Shown in pieces: positions 51,405-59,821 of a stretch of DNA of 64,000 nucleotides. The position numbers and the translations under genes are program-made. The stretch's first letter is position 1. Each line of letters begins with the position of its first letter. The stretch is from G965197555 sp965197555. Lineage in GTDB: Bacteria; Chloroflexota; Dehalococcoidia; Lucifugimonadales; UBA3495. The DNA is taken from the NCBI GenBank assembly GCA_965197555.1, contig OZ240213.1, positions 2,294,001 through 2,358,000 on the forward strand, given 5' to 3'. A model generated the notes under the pieces. It saw nothing but the letters and a program-made list of their open reading frames with translations. It did not search any database and had not been told where the DNA came from.

Positions 51405-52345
51405 TGATGACGACAACCCTGGAGGAATTCTGCGACGGACTCATGGCCGACGACCACCCTATGGAAAGGCTGGAACCGGAAGAGTTTGCGGCGGACTTCT
51501 CGGCCTATTTCCAACTGCCGGTCTGGCGCGGCCTGAACCGGCTGGCCGAGCTGTTCGAGCGGACCGGAATCGGGAAGGTTTCCCCGGCCAAGCTGCCGGG
51601 GACGTTGCGGGGCGTTCACTACACCCTGCCCGACGGGAGCTATGCGATCCGCTACCAGGAGGGCCAGTGGGAGGGGTCCAGTGAGTACACGTTGCTCCAC
51701 GAGGGCTACGAGATCGTGTACGAGACTCTATGGGACCGCTGCCACAATGAGGCGCCGGAGCGGAAAGTGTGCTCCGAGGCGGACCGGTTCGCGGCGGCGG
51801 CGCTGATGCCCCCGGAGACCTTCGCCGCCTACGCCCGGGCCAGTGGGCTGGACGTGGTGGAGCTGCACAGGGTGTTCCGCTGTTCCTACTCGGCAGCGGC
51901 GCTGCGCCTGGGCGAGGTGTTGTGCGCTCAACCCCTGGCGGTGGTCCTGTATGAGCGGGAAGATGACGGCGACCCCGCAACCTGGGAACGCCCGACGAAG
52001 CTGGGAGACCTGCGGGCCACGGTGGTGAGGCGCACCGCCGGCTTCCCGCCCCTGCGCTCCCGCCTGCTGACCGGCTGGCGGAACGGCAGTCCCCGGTCCG
52101 GAAAACCCCTGTCCTCCGGTTCCCTGGCGGAGCGGGCGGCCCGCAGCGGCAGGACGGAGTACGCCGAGGGGGACGGCATTGCCGTGGTCGCAAAGCCCGT
52201 CTTCTGGAAGGGACGCCTCGCCAAGGTGATCGTGGCCGCCCTGCCCTGGGAACATCGCCAGGCGCTGGCCCCGCAGCATGGGGCAGCCCCGTGGCCGGGC
52301 AGTGAATCCAGCGCCCGCCGGGGGCGGGCGCCAACCTCTCCTTGA
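51404..52345 (+). CDS. ImmA/IrrE-like protein with altered metal motif
   Basis: A 313-residue protein. The segment YTLLHEGYEIVYETL followed by RFAAAALMPPE matches the ImmA/IrrE (M78) layout, but the second zinc histidine of HExxH is replaced by Glu (HEGYE). It may therefore be an inactive or differently liganded protease. The C-terminal 120 residues are basic and variable. The coupled XRE gene and the downstream recombinase support a role in ICE regulation. Confidence 0.65.
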   Translation: MMTTTLEEFCDGLMADDHPMERLEPEEFAADFSAYFQLPVWRGLNRLAELFERTGIGKVSPAKLPGTLRGVHYTLPDGSYAIRYQEGQWEGSSEYTLLHEGYEIVYETLWDRCHNEAPERKVCSEADRFAAAALMPPETFAAYARASGLDVVELHRVFRCSYSAAALRLGEVLCAQPLAVVLYEREDDGDPATWERPTKLGDLRATVVRRTAGFPPLRSRLLTGWRNGSPRSGKPLSSGSLAERAARSGRTEYAEGDGIAVVAKPVFWKGRLAKVIVAALPWEHRQALAPQHGAAPWPGSESSARRGRAPTSP

Positions 52346-52415
52346 CGGGCCGGACCGTTTGTCCGATGATAGATAGTAAGACACCCCATTACATCAACCG
52401 GCAAAAAGAGAGACC

Positions 52416-52646
52416 ATGCCACCACGCCGCATTTCCAGGACCATCACCTTCTCCCTGCCCCCGGAGATGTTCGAGCAGGTGCAGCGGGTCAAGGAAGAGG
52501 AGGGCCGCGACATGAGCGAGCTGGTGCGGGAGGCCCTCCGCCTGTACATGGAAGAAAGGGAGCTGCGCCGCCAGGAGCAATTGGAACGGCTGCGCTCCCG
52601 CCAAGCCACGAAGCCAGAGGACGAAGGAGGCGAATCCAATGACTGA
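52416..52646 (+). CDS. Ribbon-helix-helix regulator
   Basis: A 76-residue CopG/Arc-type protein (RTITFSLPPEMFEQVQRVKEEEGRDMSELVREAL) with a charged helical tail. It overlaps the recombinase start by 8 bases, so it probably controls or modulates integration, for example as a recombination-directionality or autoregulatory factor. Confidence 0.72.
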   Translation: MPPRRISRTITFSLPPEMFEQVQRVKEEEGRDMSELVREALRLYMEERELRRQEQLERLRSRQATKPEDEGGESND

Positions 52647-54309
52647 ACTACACGACCTGATACCGGCGGCCCTCTACGCCCGGGTCTCCAGCGAGCGCCA
52701 GGACGTGGACCTGTCCGTGGCCGCCCAGCTCCGGGCATTGCGCGACTACGCCCAGCGGAACGGCTACCTGGTAGCCCGCGAGTACGTGGACGAGGCCGAG
52801 AGCGGCCGCATCGCCGACCGGCCCCAGTTCAGCCGGATGCTGGACGAGGCCAGCAAGCCCGAGGCCCCTTTCAAGGAAATCCTGGTCTGGAAATTCTCCA
52901 GATTCACCAGGAAGCGCGAGCACGCCGTGGCCTTCAAGTCCATGCTGAGGCGCAGGGGCGTCCGCGTCGTCTCCATCACCGAGCAGGCCGACGACACCCC
53001 CACCGGCAAGCTCCTTGAGGCCATCATCGAGAGCGTGGACGAGTTCTATAGCGAGAATCTTGCGCAAGAGGTTCTCCGGGGGATGCGGGAGGCCGCCACT
53101 CGCGGCTTCTGGATGACCACCTACGCCCCCTACGGCTACAAGCGGGTCTATGTCCAGGACGGAATCAAGAAGCGCCCCAAGCTGGAGCTCAACCCGCCCG
53201 CCGACGCCGTGGTCCGGCGCGTCTTCGACATGGTGCTCCAGGGTAGGAGCATCCTCGACGTGACCAAGACCCTCAACGCCGAGGGCATCCCCACCACCAA
53301 CGGCAAGAAGTGGCTCAAGACCACCATTCACACCATGCTGGACCACGAAGCCTACACCGGCACCCTGGTCTGGGGAGCCAAGGCCAGGGACGGCGCGCCG
53401 CCGGTGCGCGTCGAGGACGCGCATCCCGCCATTGTATCCAAGCGGGATTTCCAGAAGGCCAGGAAGTTGCTGGCGTCCCGCGCCCCCAAGAAGATGAACC
53501 CCCGCCGGGCTTCCAGCCCCTACCTGCTCAGCGGCCTGGTCAAGTGCGAGACCTGCGGCAAGGCCATGACCGCCGCCGAGGCCAAGAGCGGCAAGTACAC
53601 CTACTACATCTGCCACTCCCTGCTCAAGCGGGGCAAGGGAACCTGCGAGACCCCCAGGCTCAACGCCAAGAGCTTCGAAAAGCTCATCGTCAGCGAGATC
53701 AGGGAGAACGTGCTCACCGAGTCCAACATCCGCGACCTGGTGAAGCTGCTGGACGAGGAGATGGACGGGGTGGCCCGCGAACAGCGGGACCGGCTGGAGA
53801 CCATCGAGGAGGAGCTTGAGGACGTGAAGAAGCGGCTGGGACGCATCTGGCAGGTCATCGAGACCACCGACATCGAGATGGCCGACGCCTCGGAGCGCAT
53901 CAGGGAGCACCGGGAGCGCAAGGAGAAGCTGGAAATCGCCGCCGAGGAGGCGCGGGCGCTTCTGTCGGACCGGCGTCAGTTCCTGGACAGCGCCGACACC
54001 ATCGCCGCCTTCGCCGCCGAGATGAGCGATTTCCTCAAGACCAGCGAACTGACCGAGACCAAGGCTTTCGTTAGGTCCTTCGTCAAGGAGATCGTGGTCA
54101 AGCCCGGCAGAGCCGCTATCGTCTACTCGATACCCACGCCGGATGACTCTCCGGCAGGGGGTGCGGACGCCGTGGAGATCGCCCTAAACGGGCGAGTTAT
54201 GAATTCGGTACGTCATGGTGGGCCTACACGTACCGAATTGAGCCTGTCTCAGAAGGCCATTGTTGTCAGTCTGATCAGATTCTCGGGTCAGACCAAACAA
54301 GAGGGGTGA
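52639..54309 (+). CDS. Large serine recombinase (ICE integrase), 3' end altered by IS
   Basis: A 556-residue protein as it stands. The resolvase domain has the nucleophile in ALYARVSSERQ, and later motifs include the EILVWKFSRFTRK block. Next come a recombinase domain (YGYKRVYVQDGIKKRPKLEL), a zinc ribbon (CETCGKAMT, CHSLLKRGKGTC) and a long coiled coil (REQRDRLETIEEELEDVKKRLG), the usual large serine integrase order. From Leu534 on, the sequence comes from the inserted IS. Joining across the IS with one AATT gives the original end RTFRWEVQI and a 543-residue protein. The catalytic part is intact, so activity is likely kept. GGAGG precedes the ATG. Confidence 0.92.
   Translation: MTELHDLIPAALYARVSSERQDVDLSVAAQLRALRDYAQRNGYLVAREYVDEAESGRIADRPQFSRMLDEASKPEAPFKEILVWKFSRFTRKREHAVAFKSMLRRRGVRVVSITEQADDTPTGKLLEAIIESVDEFYSENLAQEVLRGMREAATRGFWMTTYAPYGYKRVYVQDGIKKRPKLELNPPADAVVRRVFDMVLQGRSILDVTKTLNAEGIPTTNGKKWLKTTIHTMLDHEAYTGTLVWGAKARDGAPPVRVEDAHPAIVSKRDFQKARKLLASRAPKKMNPRRASSPYLLSGLVKCETCGKAMTAAEAKSGKYTYYICHSLLKRGKGTCETPRLNAKSFEKLIVSEIRENVLTESNIRDLVKLLDEEMDGVAREQRDRLETIEEELEDVKKRLGRIWQVIETTDIEMADASERIREHRERKEKLEIAAEEARALLSDRRQFLDSADTIAAFAAEMSDFLKTSELTETKAFVRSFVKEIVVKPGRAAIVYSIPTPDDSPAGGADAVEIALNGRVMNSVRHGGPTRTELSLSQKAIVVSLIRFSGQTKQEG
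54202..54239. repeat. Perfect 12-bp inverted repeat, candidate attachment site
   Basis: AATTCGGTACGT (54202-54213) and ACGTACCGAATT (54228-54239) surround 14 bases, inside the last codons of the recombinase. Large serine integrases recognise short inverted-repeat att sites, often beside their gene, so this is a plausible attL/attR half. The IS used the right AATT as target. Confidence 0.45.
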
Positions 54310-55882
54310 AGAGATAATTAGCTTCAGTTAATGAAACGTTTTACGGGACGAGGTTAGGGACCGTCAGGTGGAGGGCTGAAGATGGACGGAGGAACTCCAC
54401 ACCCTCCAAAGTGTGCGCAAGTTGAAGGCGGTTACTAAGAGGGTCCACTCGGCAGTCACGTTGGAGAGGCCCCGCAACAGGAATCTCCGTGCACCCTGTT
54501 GCTCCTTGATGATTCCGAAGACTGGCTCGACCAGCTGCTTTCTCAACCTCTGAGCTTCTTTGGCAGCCGCGGTGGACATCCAGGCGCGATGGCGACGTAG
54601 CACTTCATCGTGCGGCCCTATGGCGAGGCTTCGCCCGATCTCCTTGGCTTTGGTACAGGCTCTGAGGGCTGGGCATACCTGACAGATAGCACCTGCAGCC
54701 CGGTACAGTCGCAAAGGGACTCCGTTCACATGTTGTATGCGGACGAACGCGAGCGTTTGCCCCTGGGGACACCTGAAGCTGTCACTGTGCTCGTCATAGG
54801 TGAATCTGTCCTTGTGATATGGGTCTTTGAGGAACCGTTGGCGTGCCTCAGAGACCACCACCTGCTGACCACGACGGTCGCACTCCGCTAGGTGGCTGGC
54901 GGCGAAGTATCCGGCGTCGGCCAATGTCATCTGCGACTTCGTCCCCGTCGTCTCCTCCGACTGCTCCATCATCGGCGTCAACAGGGCGTTGTCATTGACT
55001 TCATCTACCACATCCACTGCGGTGACCAACATGCCGGATGTACCCTCTTCCGTCTTCGTAGCCGAGACCATCGCCTGGGCATTGTATCCAGCCACGATTC
55101 CACCATGCCTACCCTTCATCACCCGGGCCTCTGGATCGGTCAGGTTGATGCGACTATGACGTTTCTGACTGGCGAGGTCGGCCATCGCCAGCCTTACCTG
55201 CTCTCTCAGTACCTTCTTGTCGGCCAATTCCTCAGGCAGGCGGGTAACGGCAGCGTCTTCTCCCGCCTCGTTCTGAGCCTCAAGGTCGGCTATCACCCCC
55301 TCCAGACGCTCCAGCAGCCCCCTCAGTCCCGCAGCATCGTAGCTTCTGTTTACCGAGGCGCTGGAGGATACCTTCGTCCCATCCACCGCCTGGACCGCCA
55401 AATCCACTAGCTCCATCGCTACCGCCGTGCTTACCGTTCGCTCGAATAGCTTCCTCATGGACCGCCGATGCCCTTTGTAGAACCGCCACAGGGTATTGTG
55501 GTCGGGGTGCTGCCACCCGGTCAGCCACAGGTACGGTATCTGGTCCCGGCAGGCCACTTCCAGCTTCCGGCACGAGCGCACTCCCGTCATGAACCCGTAT
55601 AGCCATACGCTCAATAATGCACGGGGATGGTACGCTGGCGCTCCCATCGAGTCACCTTCTATGTCCACCCCAAGCTCTGACCAGTCCTCCTTGTTCAAGG
55701 CGTCTACGATCTCCGCCACAAACCTCGCTGGATGATCCTGAGGCAACAACTCGTCTAGGGACGGCGGCAACAACCACATCTGCTCTCGGTCCATATCTCG
55801 AAGCGGCATCCGATTCGCTCCTGTACCGGTGTTGCACCACAGCTTACACTCAAGCCTTCTCACAGACTTCTGAGACAGGCTC
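54240..55882 (-). mobile_element. IS1182-family insertion sequence
   Basis: 1643 bp. Terminal inverted repeats GAGCCTGTCTCAGAAG (54240-54255) and its complement (55867-55882) are perfect over 16 bp. AATT on both sides (54236-54239 and 55883-55886) is a 4-bp target duplication. One transposase gene on the minus strand fills the element. Confidence 0.9.
54364..55809 (-). CDS. IS1182-family transposase
   Basis: About 481 residues from ATG 55809 (AGGAG at ten bases). Family features: REQMWLLPPSLDELLPQDHPA, WLYGFMTGVRSCRKLE, the DDE-type AVDGTKVSS and MTLADAGYFAA segments, and EPVFGIIKEQQGARRFLLRG with the Glu. The frame appears intact, so the element may still be mobile. The frame is open beyond the right IS end, but a start there would lie outside the element. 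Confidence 0.92.
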   Translation of the reverse strand: MPLRDMDREQMWLLPPSLDELLPQDHPARFVAEIVDALNKEDWSELGVDIEGDSMGAPAYHPRALLSVWLYGFMTGVRSCRKLEVACRDQIPYLWLTGWQHPDHNTLWRFYKGHRRSMRKLFERTVSTAVAMELVDLAVQAVDGTKVSSSASVNRSYDAAGLRGLLERLEGVIADLEAQNEAGEDAAVTRLPEELADKKVLREQVRLAMADLASQKRHSRINLTDPEARVMKGRHGGIVAGYNAQAMVSATKTEEGTSGMLVTAVDVVDEVNDNALLTPMMEQSEETTGTKSQMTLADAGYFAASHLAECDRRGQQVVVSEARQRFLKDPYHKDRFTYDEHSDSFRCPQGQTLAFVRIQHVNGVPLRLYRAAGAICQVCPALRACTKAKEIGRSLAIGPHDEVLRRHRAWMSTAAAKEAQRLRKQLVEPVFGIIKEQQGARRFLLRGLSNVTAEWTLLVTAFNLRTLWRVWSSSVHLQPST

Positions 55883-55917
55883 AATTGCGAACTTTTCGGT
55901 GGGAGGTCCAAATATAA
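55883..55917 (+). pseudogene. Cut-off original tail of the serine recombinase
   Basis: After the right AATT, the frame LRTFRWEVQI-stop continues the recombinase frame exactly as read before the left AATT. These ten codons are the displaced original 3' end. The rest of the gap to 56140 holds only the degenerate repeat at 55944. Confidence 0.75.
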
Positions 55918-55943
55918 GGAGTCTGGCTTGGTGGGCCTATTTT

Positions 55944-55973
55944 GACGATAGACAGAACCGTCTTTGAACTGTG
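55944..55973. repeat. 30-bp imperfect direct repeat, left copy
   Basis: GACGATAGACAGAACC... here matches GACGATAGGCAGAACC... at 63041-63070 in 26 of 30 bases. The pair flanks the CBASS block. A weaker relative (GGACGCTAGACGGCTCC) lies at about 56018-56034. Confidence 0.55.
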
Positions 55974-56140
55974 GCTCGGCGCTCTGTAGGTCCATTTCAA
56001 ACGATAGAGTCCGATTTGGACGCTAGACGGCTCCAGGTTCGAGAGGCGGAATGGCAGCCTGTGAATCCACACCATTGTGATGCGCCGGGGAGGAGAACCG
56101 CAAGTGCCTTCGGGGGTGCCACTGCTGTTCCTCGGCCACT

Positions 56141-58159
56141 CTAGACCCAGAATCTCCACCAGGTGCGGGTAGGTCCCAAGCGCCTTCCAAGGAAGTCCTC
56201 CAGACTGTTGCGGTTCAACACTGTTCTGTTGCCGCTACTCGCATCTTCATCGATGAGAGTGGATGGGACATCCTCCCAGTCGAAGCCACGCCTCCCAAAA
56301 GCATCCCGCGGCTCCCAGACGATAATTTTGTTGCCGTCAACGGTCCAGCCGCTGGAGGCCTCACCTTCGGTTTTGGCGTAGGCTGATTCCCTGAGAACAC
56401 CCAAGAGCCGGGCCTTGACTCGATCATATCGCTTCTCCGCGTAGCCGACCCAGGTTACCCTCTGGCACCAGATAGGTGGAGCGCCGACAGTATCCTCCGT
56501 CAGAATGTCGGTCAGGACTTCTGATGAAAGGGCTAGCCAGTCGTCGGGGAGGCGTTCTTCGTCGATCCGGCTCATAACTTCGACCAAGTACCGCCGATAC
56601 AAGTGGCCCGTCAGGCTGCGTCGTATCTCTTGTACACGGCCCTGTAGACGTTGGCGTAACTCTTCAGCGTGGGCGGGCAAGGCAGTGGTCGTATATACCA
56701 TCATGCTCCGCTTAACTATCTCGTCGGGAAAGGACTGAGGCTCCGCATTCATGGACAGAATGAACCCGGGGTACTCGGAGACGGCTGGCTGCAACTCGTC
56801 CTTGATCATGTCCCGGCCGTGCCGATTGAACGCGGTTCGCCCGATATCATCGAACACGACGGGGAAGCGCTTGTAACCGTGCTGCAATCCACGCAGCTGG
56901 GCCGTGGTGAAGCTCCTCTTGTCCAGCGTATGGGCAAAACCAAACATGGAGGTCATCAGAGTATCTACCAGGCTGGTCTTGCCACAGTTGGACTTGCCAA
57001 ACACGATGGCGAATGAGGGATAACGAATGACGTCGCTGTCCTGCAGCAGGGCAAGGGAGCGAAGGTCGCACAAAAAAGGTGAAAAGTAGAGCCAGGACAT
57101 CAACGTGAAGTAGTCACGCTGGAGTCTCGTAACGTTCCCCTCGAATGCACCTTCGTAGTTCCTAAAGTAGTCCAACAGGAGCTCGGTGTCGCGCTTGACG
57201 AGGGAGCCATCCCACTCCAGTGAGAAAGGCTCGCCGGACAGCAAAGCAGTGTGATTTACCCTGTCGATGGAAAGGTAGCGACTGTCCGCCTCCTCAACGG
57301 ACTTGACCAAGCGTATCCGGCTTATCTCCCGCTTGATCTCCGGAGTAATCGTCTGTCTACCGTTGCGAACGGCCGGTAGGGCACCAGATAGGCGCGGCCC
57401 CAACACGGCTGCGACCTTCTCGATACGCTCAATCTGCACCGGAGACGACATTTGTGATTCTGAGGTTGTAGGTGCTTCTATGACGAGCGTGCCCCCTTCC
57501 GACATGATGGGGGTAGCGGAAACCTCTATCTCTGCATTGGTTATGCGCTCTTCCGGCAGCGGTACTTCGTCCGAAGCAGAGTCCCTGATTTCATCGAACA
57601 TCCGGTTGTAGTGGTTCCATGCTGCCTCGTCGTTTTCAAAGACGACTAGGGTTTCGGGCTGGTTCCCCGAAAAGGCTTGTTCGGACAGATTGGCGGAGCC
57701 GATGACTACACGTCTACGTCCGTCCCTCCCCGACAGAAGGTAAAGCTTTGCGTGGGCAATTGACTTTCTCAGGACTCTGAAGCGGGCCTGGCCGGCATGA
57801 ACCCTTTCGAGAATGCGGATGTGCCGTTCGTCCTTCAGTCCCATGATGGCAGCCCGGGTGTCCCCGACCACTATCTTCTGAAATGCAAGGATGCTTCTAA
57901 TCTCCCGCAGCGTGCCTTCGTATCCAAACACACACTCGAAGGTCTCGAATGAATAGTTGTCCAACATCCTGACGATGGCGTTCGTACTTGCAGAGTATGT
58001 TAGGACCCGCAAGCTGTCATAACCTTCGAATAAATCCCAGCTGAACTTTCTCTCACCTGCGAAGGTGGCGCGAACCACGCGCAGGCCGGTGCCGTCGTCC
58101 AATTCGAATGCCGATTGGTTGTCGGATGCTCCGTTCGCTCCCGGCGATGATGGATTCAT
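56141..58159 (-). CDS. Phospholipase D-like plus P-loop ATPase protein next to CBASS
   Basis: A 672-residue protein. The N-terminal 200 residues form a PLD-type domain with one HxK motif (IAHAKLYLLSG) followed by VVIGSANLSEQAF, as in PLD nucleases and helicase-associated PLD domains. The C-terminal half is a P-loop ATPase: Walker A VFGKSNCGKTSLVD, Walker B FPVVFDDIGRT, with a sensor-like LSMNAEPQSFPDEIVKRSM. It starts 100 bases after Cap2 on the same strand with a good Shine-Dalgarno, so it may be in the CBASS operon. I know no named system with this pair; a nuclease or NTP-driven effector is a reasonable guess. Confidence 0.6.
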   Translation of the reverse strand: MNPSSPGANGASDNQSAFELDDGTGLRVVRATFAGERKFSWDLFEGYDSLRVLTYSASTNAIVRMLDNYSFETFECVFGYEGTLREIRSILAFQKIVVGDTRAAIMGLKDERHIRILERVHAGQARFRVLRKSIAHAKLYLLSGRDGRRRVVIGSANLSEQAFSGNQPETLVVFENDEAAWNHYNRMFDEIRDSASDEVPLPEERITNAEIEVSATPIMSEGGTLVIEAPTTSESQMSSPVQIERIEKVAAVLGPRLSGALPAVRNGRQTITPEIKREISRIRLVKSVEEADSRYLSIDRVNHTALLSGEPFSLEWDGSLVKRDTELLLDYFRNYEGAFEGNVTRLQRDYFTLMSWLYFSPFLCDLRSLALLQDSDVIRYPSFAIVFGKSNCGKTSLVDTLMTSMFGFAHTLDKRSFTTAQLRGLQHGYKRFPVVFDDIGRTAFNRHGRDMIKDELQPAVSEYPGFILSMNAEPQSFPDEIVKRSMMVYTTTALPAHAEELRQRLQGRVQEIRRSLTGHLYRRYLVEVMSRIDEERLPDDWLALSSEVLTDILTEDTVGAPPIWCQRVTWVGYAEKRYDRVKARLLGVLRESAYAKTEGEASSGWTVDGNKIIVWEPRDAFGRRGFDWEDVPSTLIDEDASSGNRTVLNRNSLEDFLGRRLGPTRTWWRFWV

Positions 58160-58259
58160 TTGGCTCCCCCGTGTATAAGCTGGAAGGCGGGTGAAGTTCG
58201 CTTGCAGTGGTTCCCCGGACGATCCGCGTCTCTATGCGGTAGGTCTACCACGCTCGCCG

Positions 58260-59819
58260 TCAGACCCGCTGGTTATGCTCTTGGTCAATCCTGCCTACGT
58301 GATCAAAAGGAGGATCTGGAATAACCCGGTAGACGTCAAGCACCTCGTCCGCAAGATCAAACCGTTCAGTCAGGATGTCTATTGCGGCTTGAGCGATTAG
58401 GGAAGCGCATGCTGCGACTGCGGTGGGTGGTGCGTTGTTGACTGGCGCCGAGCATCCCAGTTGGGGGGCTGCTAGTTCCTCGCTATCGTCCCCAGGGGGA
58501 ATAGCAGGATAGTGCGTCAGGTTCCCACGCTGGTTAATCGGCGTATCGCTAGGCAATGCCTGCCGCTGCACCCGGCCGATGGAGCCACCGCGATACAATG
58601 CCCCTGAGACAAGTGGTTTCTCCATGTCCCTTGTGACCATAGCTAACGATAGAGTCAGAGCCTCACTGCCAGTCGTGTCTATGACGATGTCAGCGTCTCC
58701 TATACGCTCCCGCAATTGGACAGGCGTGCGAGTGGATTCTTGGATTCCGTTGACCTCGGTCCAGGGCGCATGGCCCTTGACCACGGCACTGACCGCCTCC
58801 ACTTTGGATGCCCCCACTTGGTCGTGGCCGGCCACGTGTCTCACTACGTTGCCAGGTAACAAGACATCGGGGTCGACGATGTCCAGGAACCTCACTCCGC
58901 TTTCGGCGAGCAGGGTCGCCGTGTGCCCACCCAAAGCTCCTGCTCCGAACATTACAGCCCTTCGGGTGTGTAGGACCGATGCGTCAGGCCCCGCCCGCAG
59001 AATCAGGCTGTGGTCATCATTTGGTCCTGGTCGCATCGCGATTGCCTCCACTTGTTCTCCCGTTCCTTTGCACGCCATCACCAACAGGTCTGTTCGACCG
59101 TGCCGTTCCCAACAGAAGAGGATCAGGTCAACTCCGCCGCTGGGAACGAGAGCTTCGGGCCTTCGCCTTTCGTCCAGTGCCCTCTTCAGTCCTCTGAGCT
59201 GAGGCCTGGGTAATTTGAGCGAGACTTCGCCAAGTTCCCGGGGCGGTGGTGCGGTCAGCGGCCCCACGTGGAACCACATACCACGTAACTGAGTCAGCGA
59301 CTGCCTATGTCTCTGTCCAATATCCACCCTTGGAGGGTCCCGATTGACCACGCCATTGAACTCGCCCCAACTGCCATCGCTTACTCCTATGGCTGCCAGG
59401 TCGAATGTTGCCACGAGCCCATACTTGTTCCGAAAATTCAGAAAGGCGTCTTGTTCAAGGTGATCGTCCTCCCACCCGTGCTTCGCCTTCTCGCACCATT
59501 CTTCGATTCTCGAAAACAGACCTTCGACGGTAGTCCAGTCGTGGCTGAAATCGCCGTCCTGCCACATACACACGAGGCCATCGAGGGTTGAATGGTTGGT
59601 GTTTAGGCCCTGTACGAAGACCGCCGGGGGCTGGAAAGGCCAACCCGGCGCGATGACGATATCCATTGTCTCCGCATCGGTTAGGGACCCGAATGCCGGG
59701 TGAATGACCCCCCTCCATATCGGATGGTTGGAGTCATCTACCAATCGGAAACCGGCGGAGGTCAGCGCAGCGGTGAACTCAGCGAGTGATTCTGGATGGA
59801 AGTGATCATCCGCGACCAC
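58260..59819 (-). CDS. cap2: Cap2, E2-E1 fusion of type II CBASS
   Basis: A 519-residue fusion. The N-terminal E2 domain has the PPAVFVQG strand and the active-site Cys in LDGLVCMWQDGD. The C-terminal E1 domain has the nucleotide loop VMFGAGALGGHTATLL, DIVDPDVLLPGNVVRH and a catalytic Cys in PQLGCSAPVNNAPPT. In type II CBASS, Cap2 links the C-terminus of the CD-NTase to targets and primes it. The gene starts with a GTG two bases after the CD-NTase stop. No Cap3 deconjugase gene is visible nearby. Confidence 0.88.
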   Translation of the reverse strand: MVADDHFHPESLAEFTAALTSAGFRLVDDSNHPIWRGVIHPAFGSLTDAETMDIVIAPGWPFQPPAVFVQGLNTNHSTLDGLVCMWQDGDFSHDWTTVEGLFSRIEEWCEKAKHGWEDDHLEQDAFLNFRNKYGLVATFDLAAIGVSDGSWGEFNGVVNRDPPRVDIGQRHRQSLTQLRGMWFHVGPLTAPPPRELGEVSLKLPRPQLRGLKRALDERRRPEALVPSGGVDLILFCWERHGRTDLLVMACKGTGEQVEAIAMRPGPNDDHSLILRAGPDASVLHTRRAVMFGAGALGGHTATLLAESGVRFLDIVDPDVLLPGNVVRHVAGHDQVGASKVEAVSAVVKGHAPWTEVNGIQESTRTPVQLRERIGDADIVIDTTGSEALTLSLAMVTRDMEKPLVSGALYRGGSIGRVQRQALPSDTPINQRGNLTHYPAIPPGDDSEELAAPQLGCSAPVNNAPPTAVAACASLIAQAAIDILTERFDLADEVLDVYRVIPDPPFDHVGRIDQEHNQRV

Positions 59820-59821
59820 GA

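Larger units (their letters stand above)
17641..55917. mobile_element. Integrative and conjugative element (limits approximate)
   Basis: This span holds a serine recombinase at its right end, a type IV secretion operon (VirB4, VirD4-like, VirB6-like, PrgI-like, pilins), a replication and recombination block, a PRTRC cassette and many small HTH regulators. That is the gene content of an ICE or integrated conjugative plasmid. The right limit is inferred from the reconstructed recombinase end (stop at 55915-55917 before IS insertion). The left limit is only a guess between 17.4 and 18.3 kb; no flanking direct repeat was found. Confidence 0.7.
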
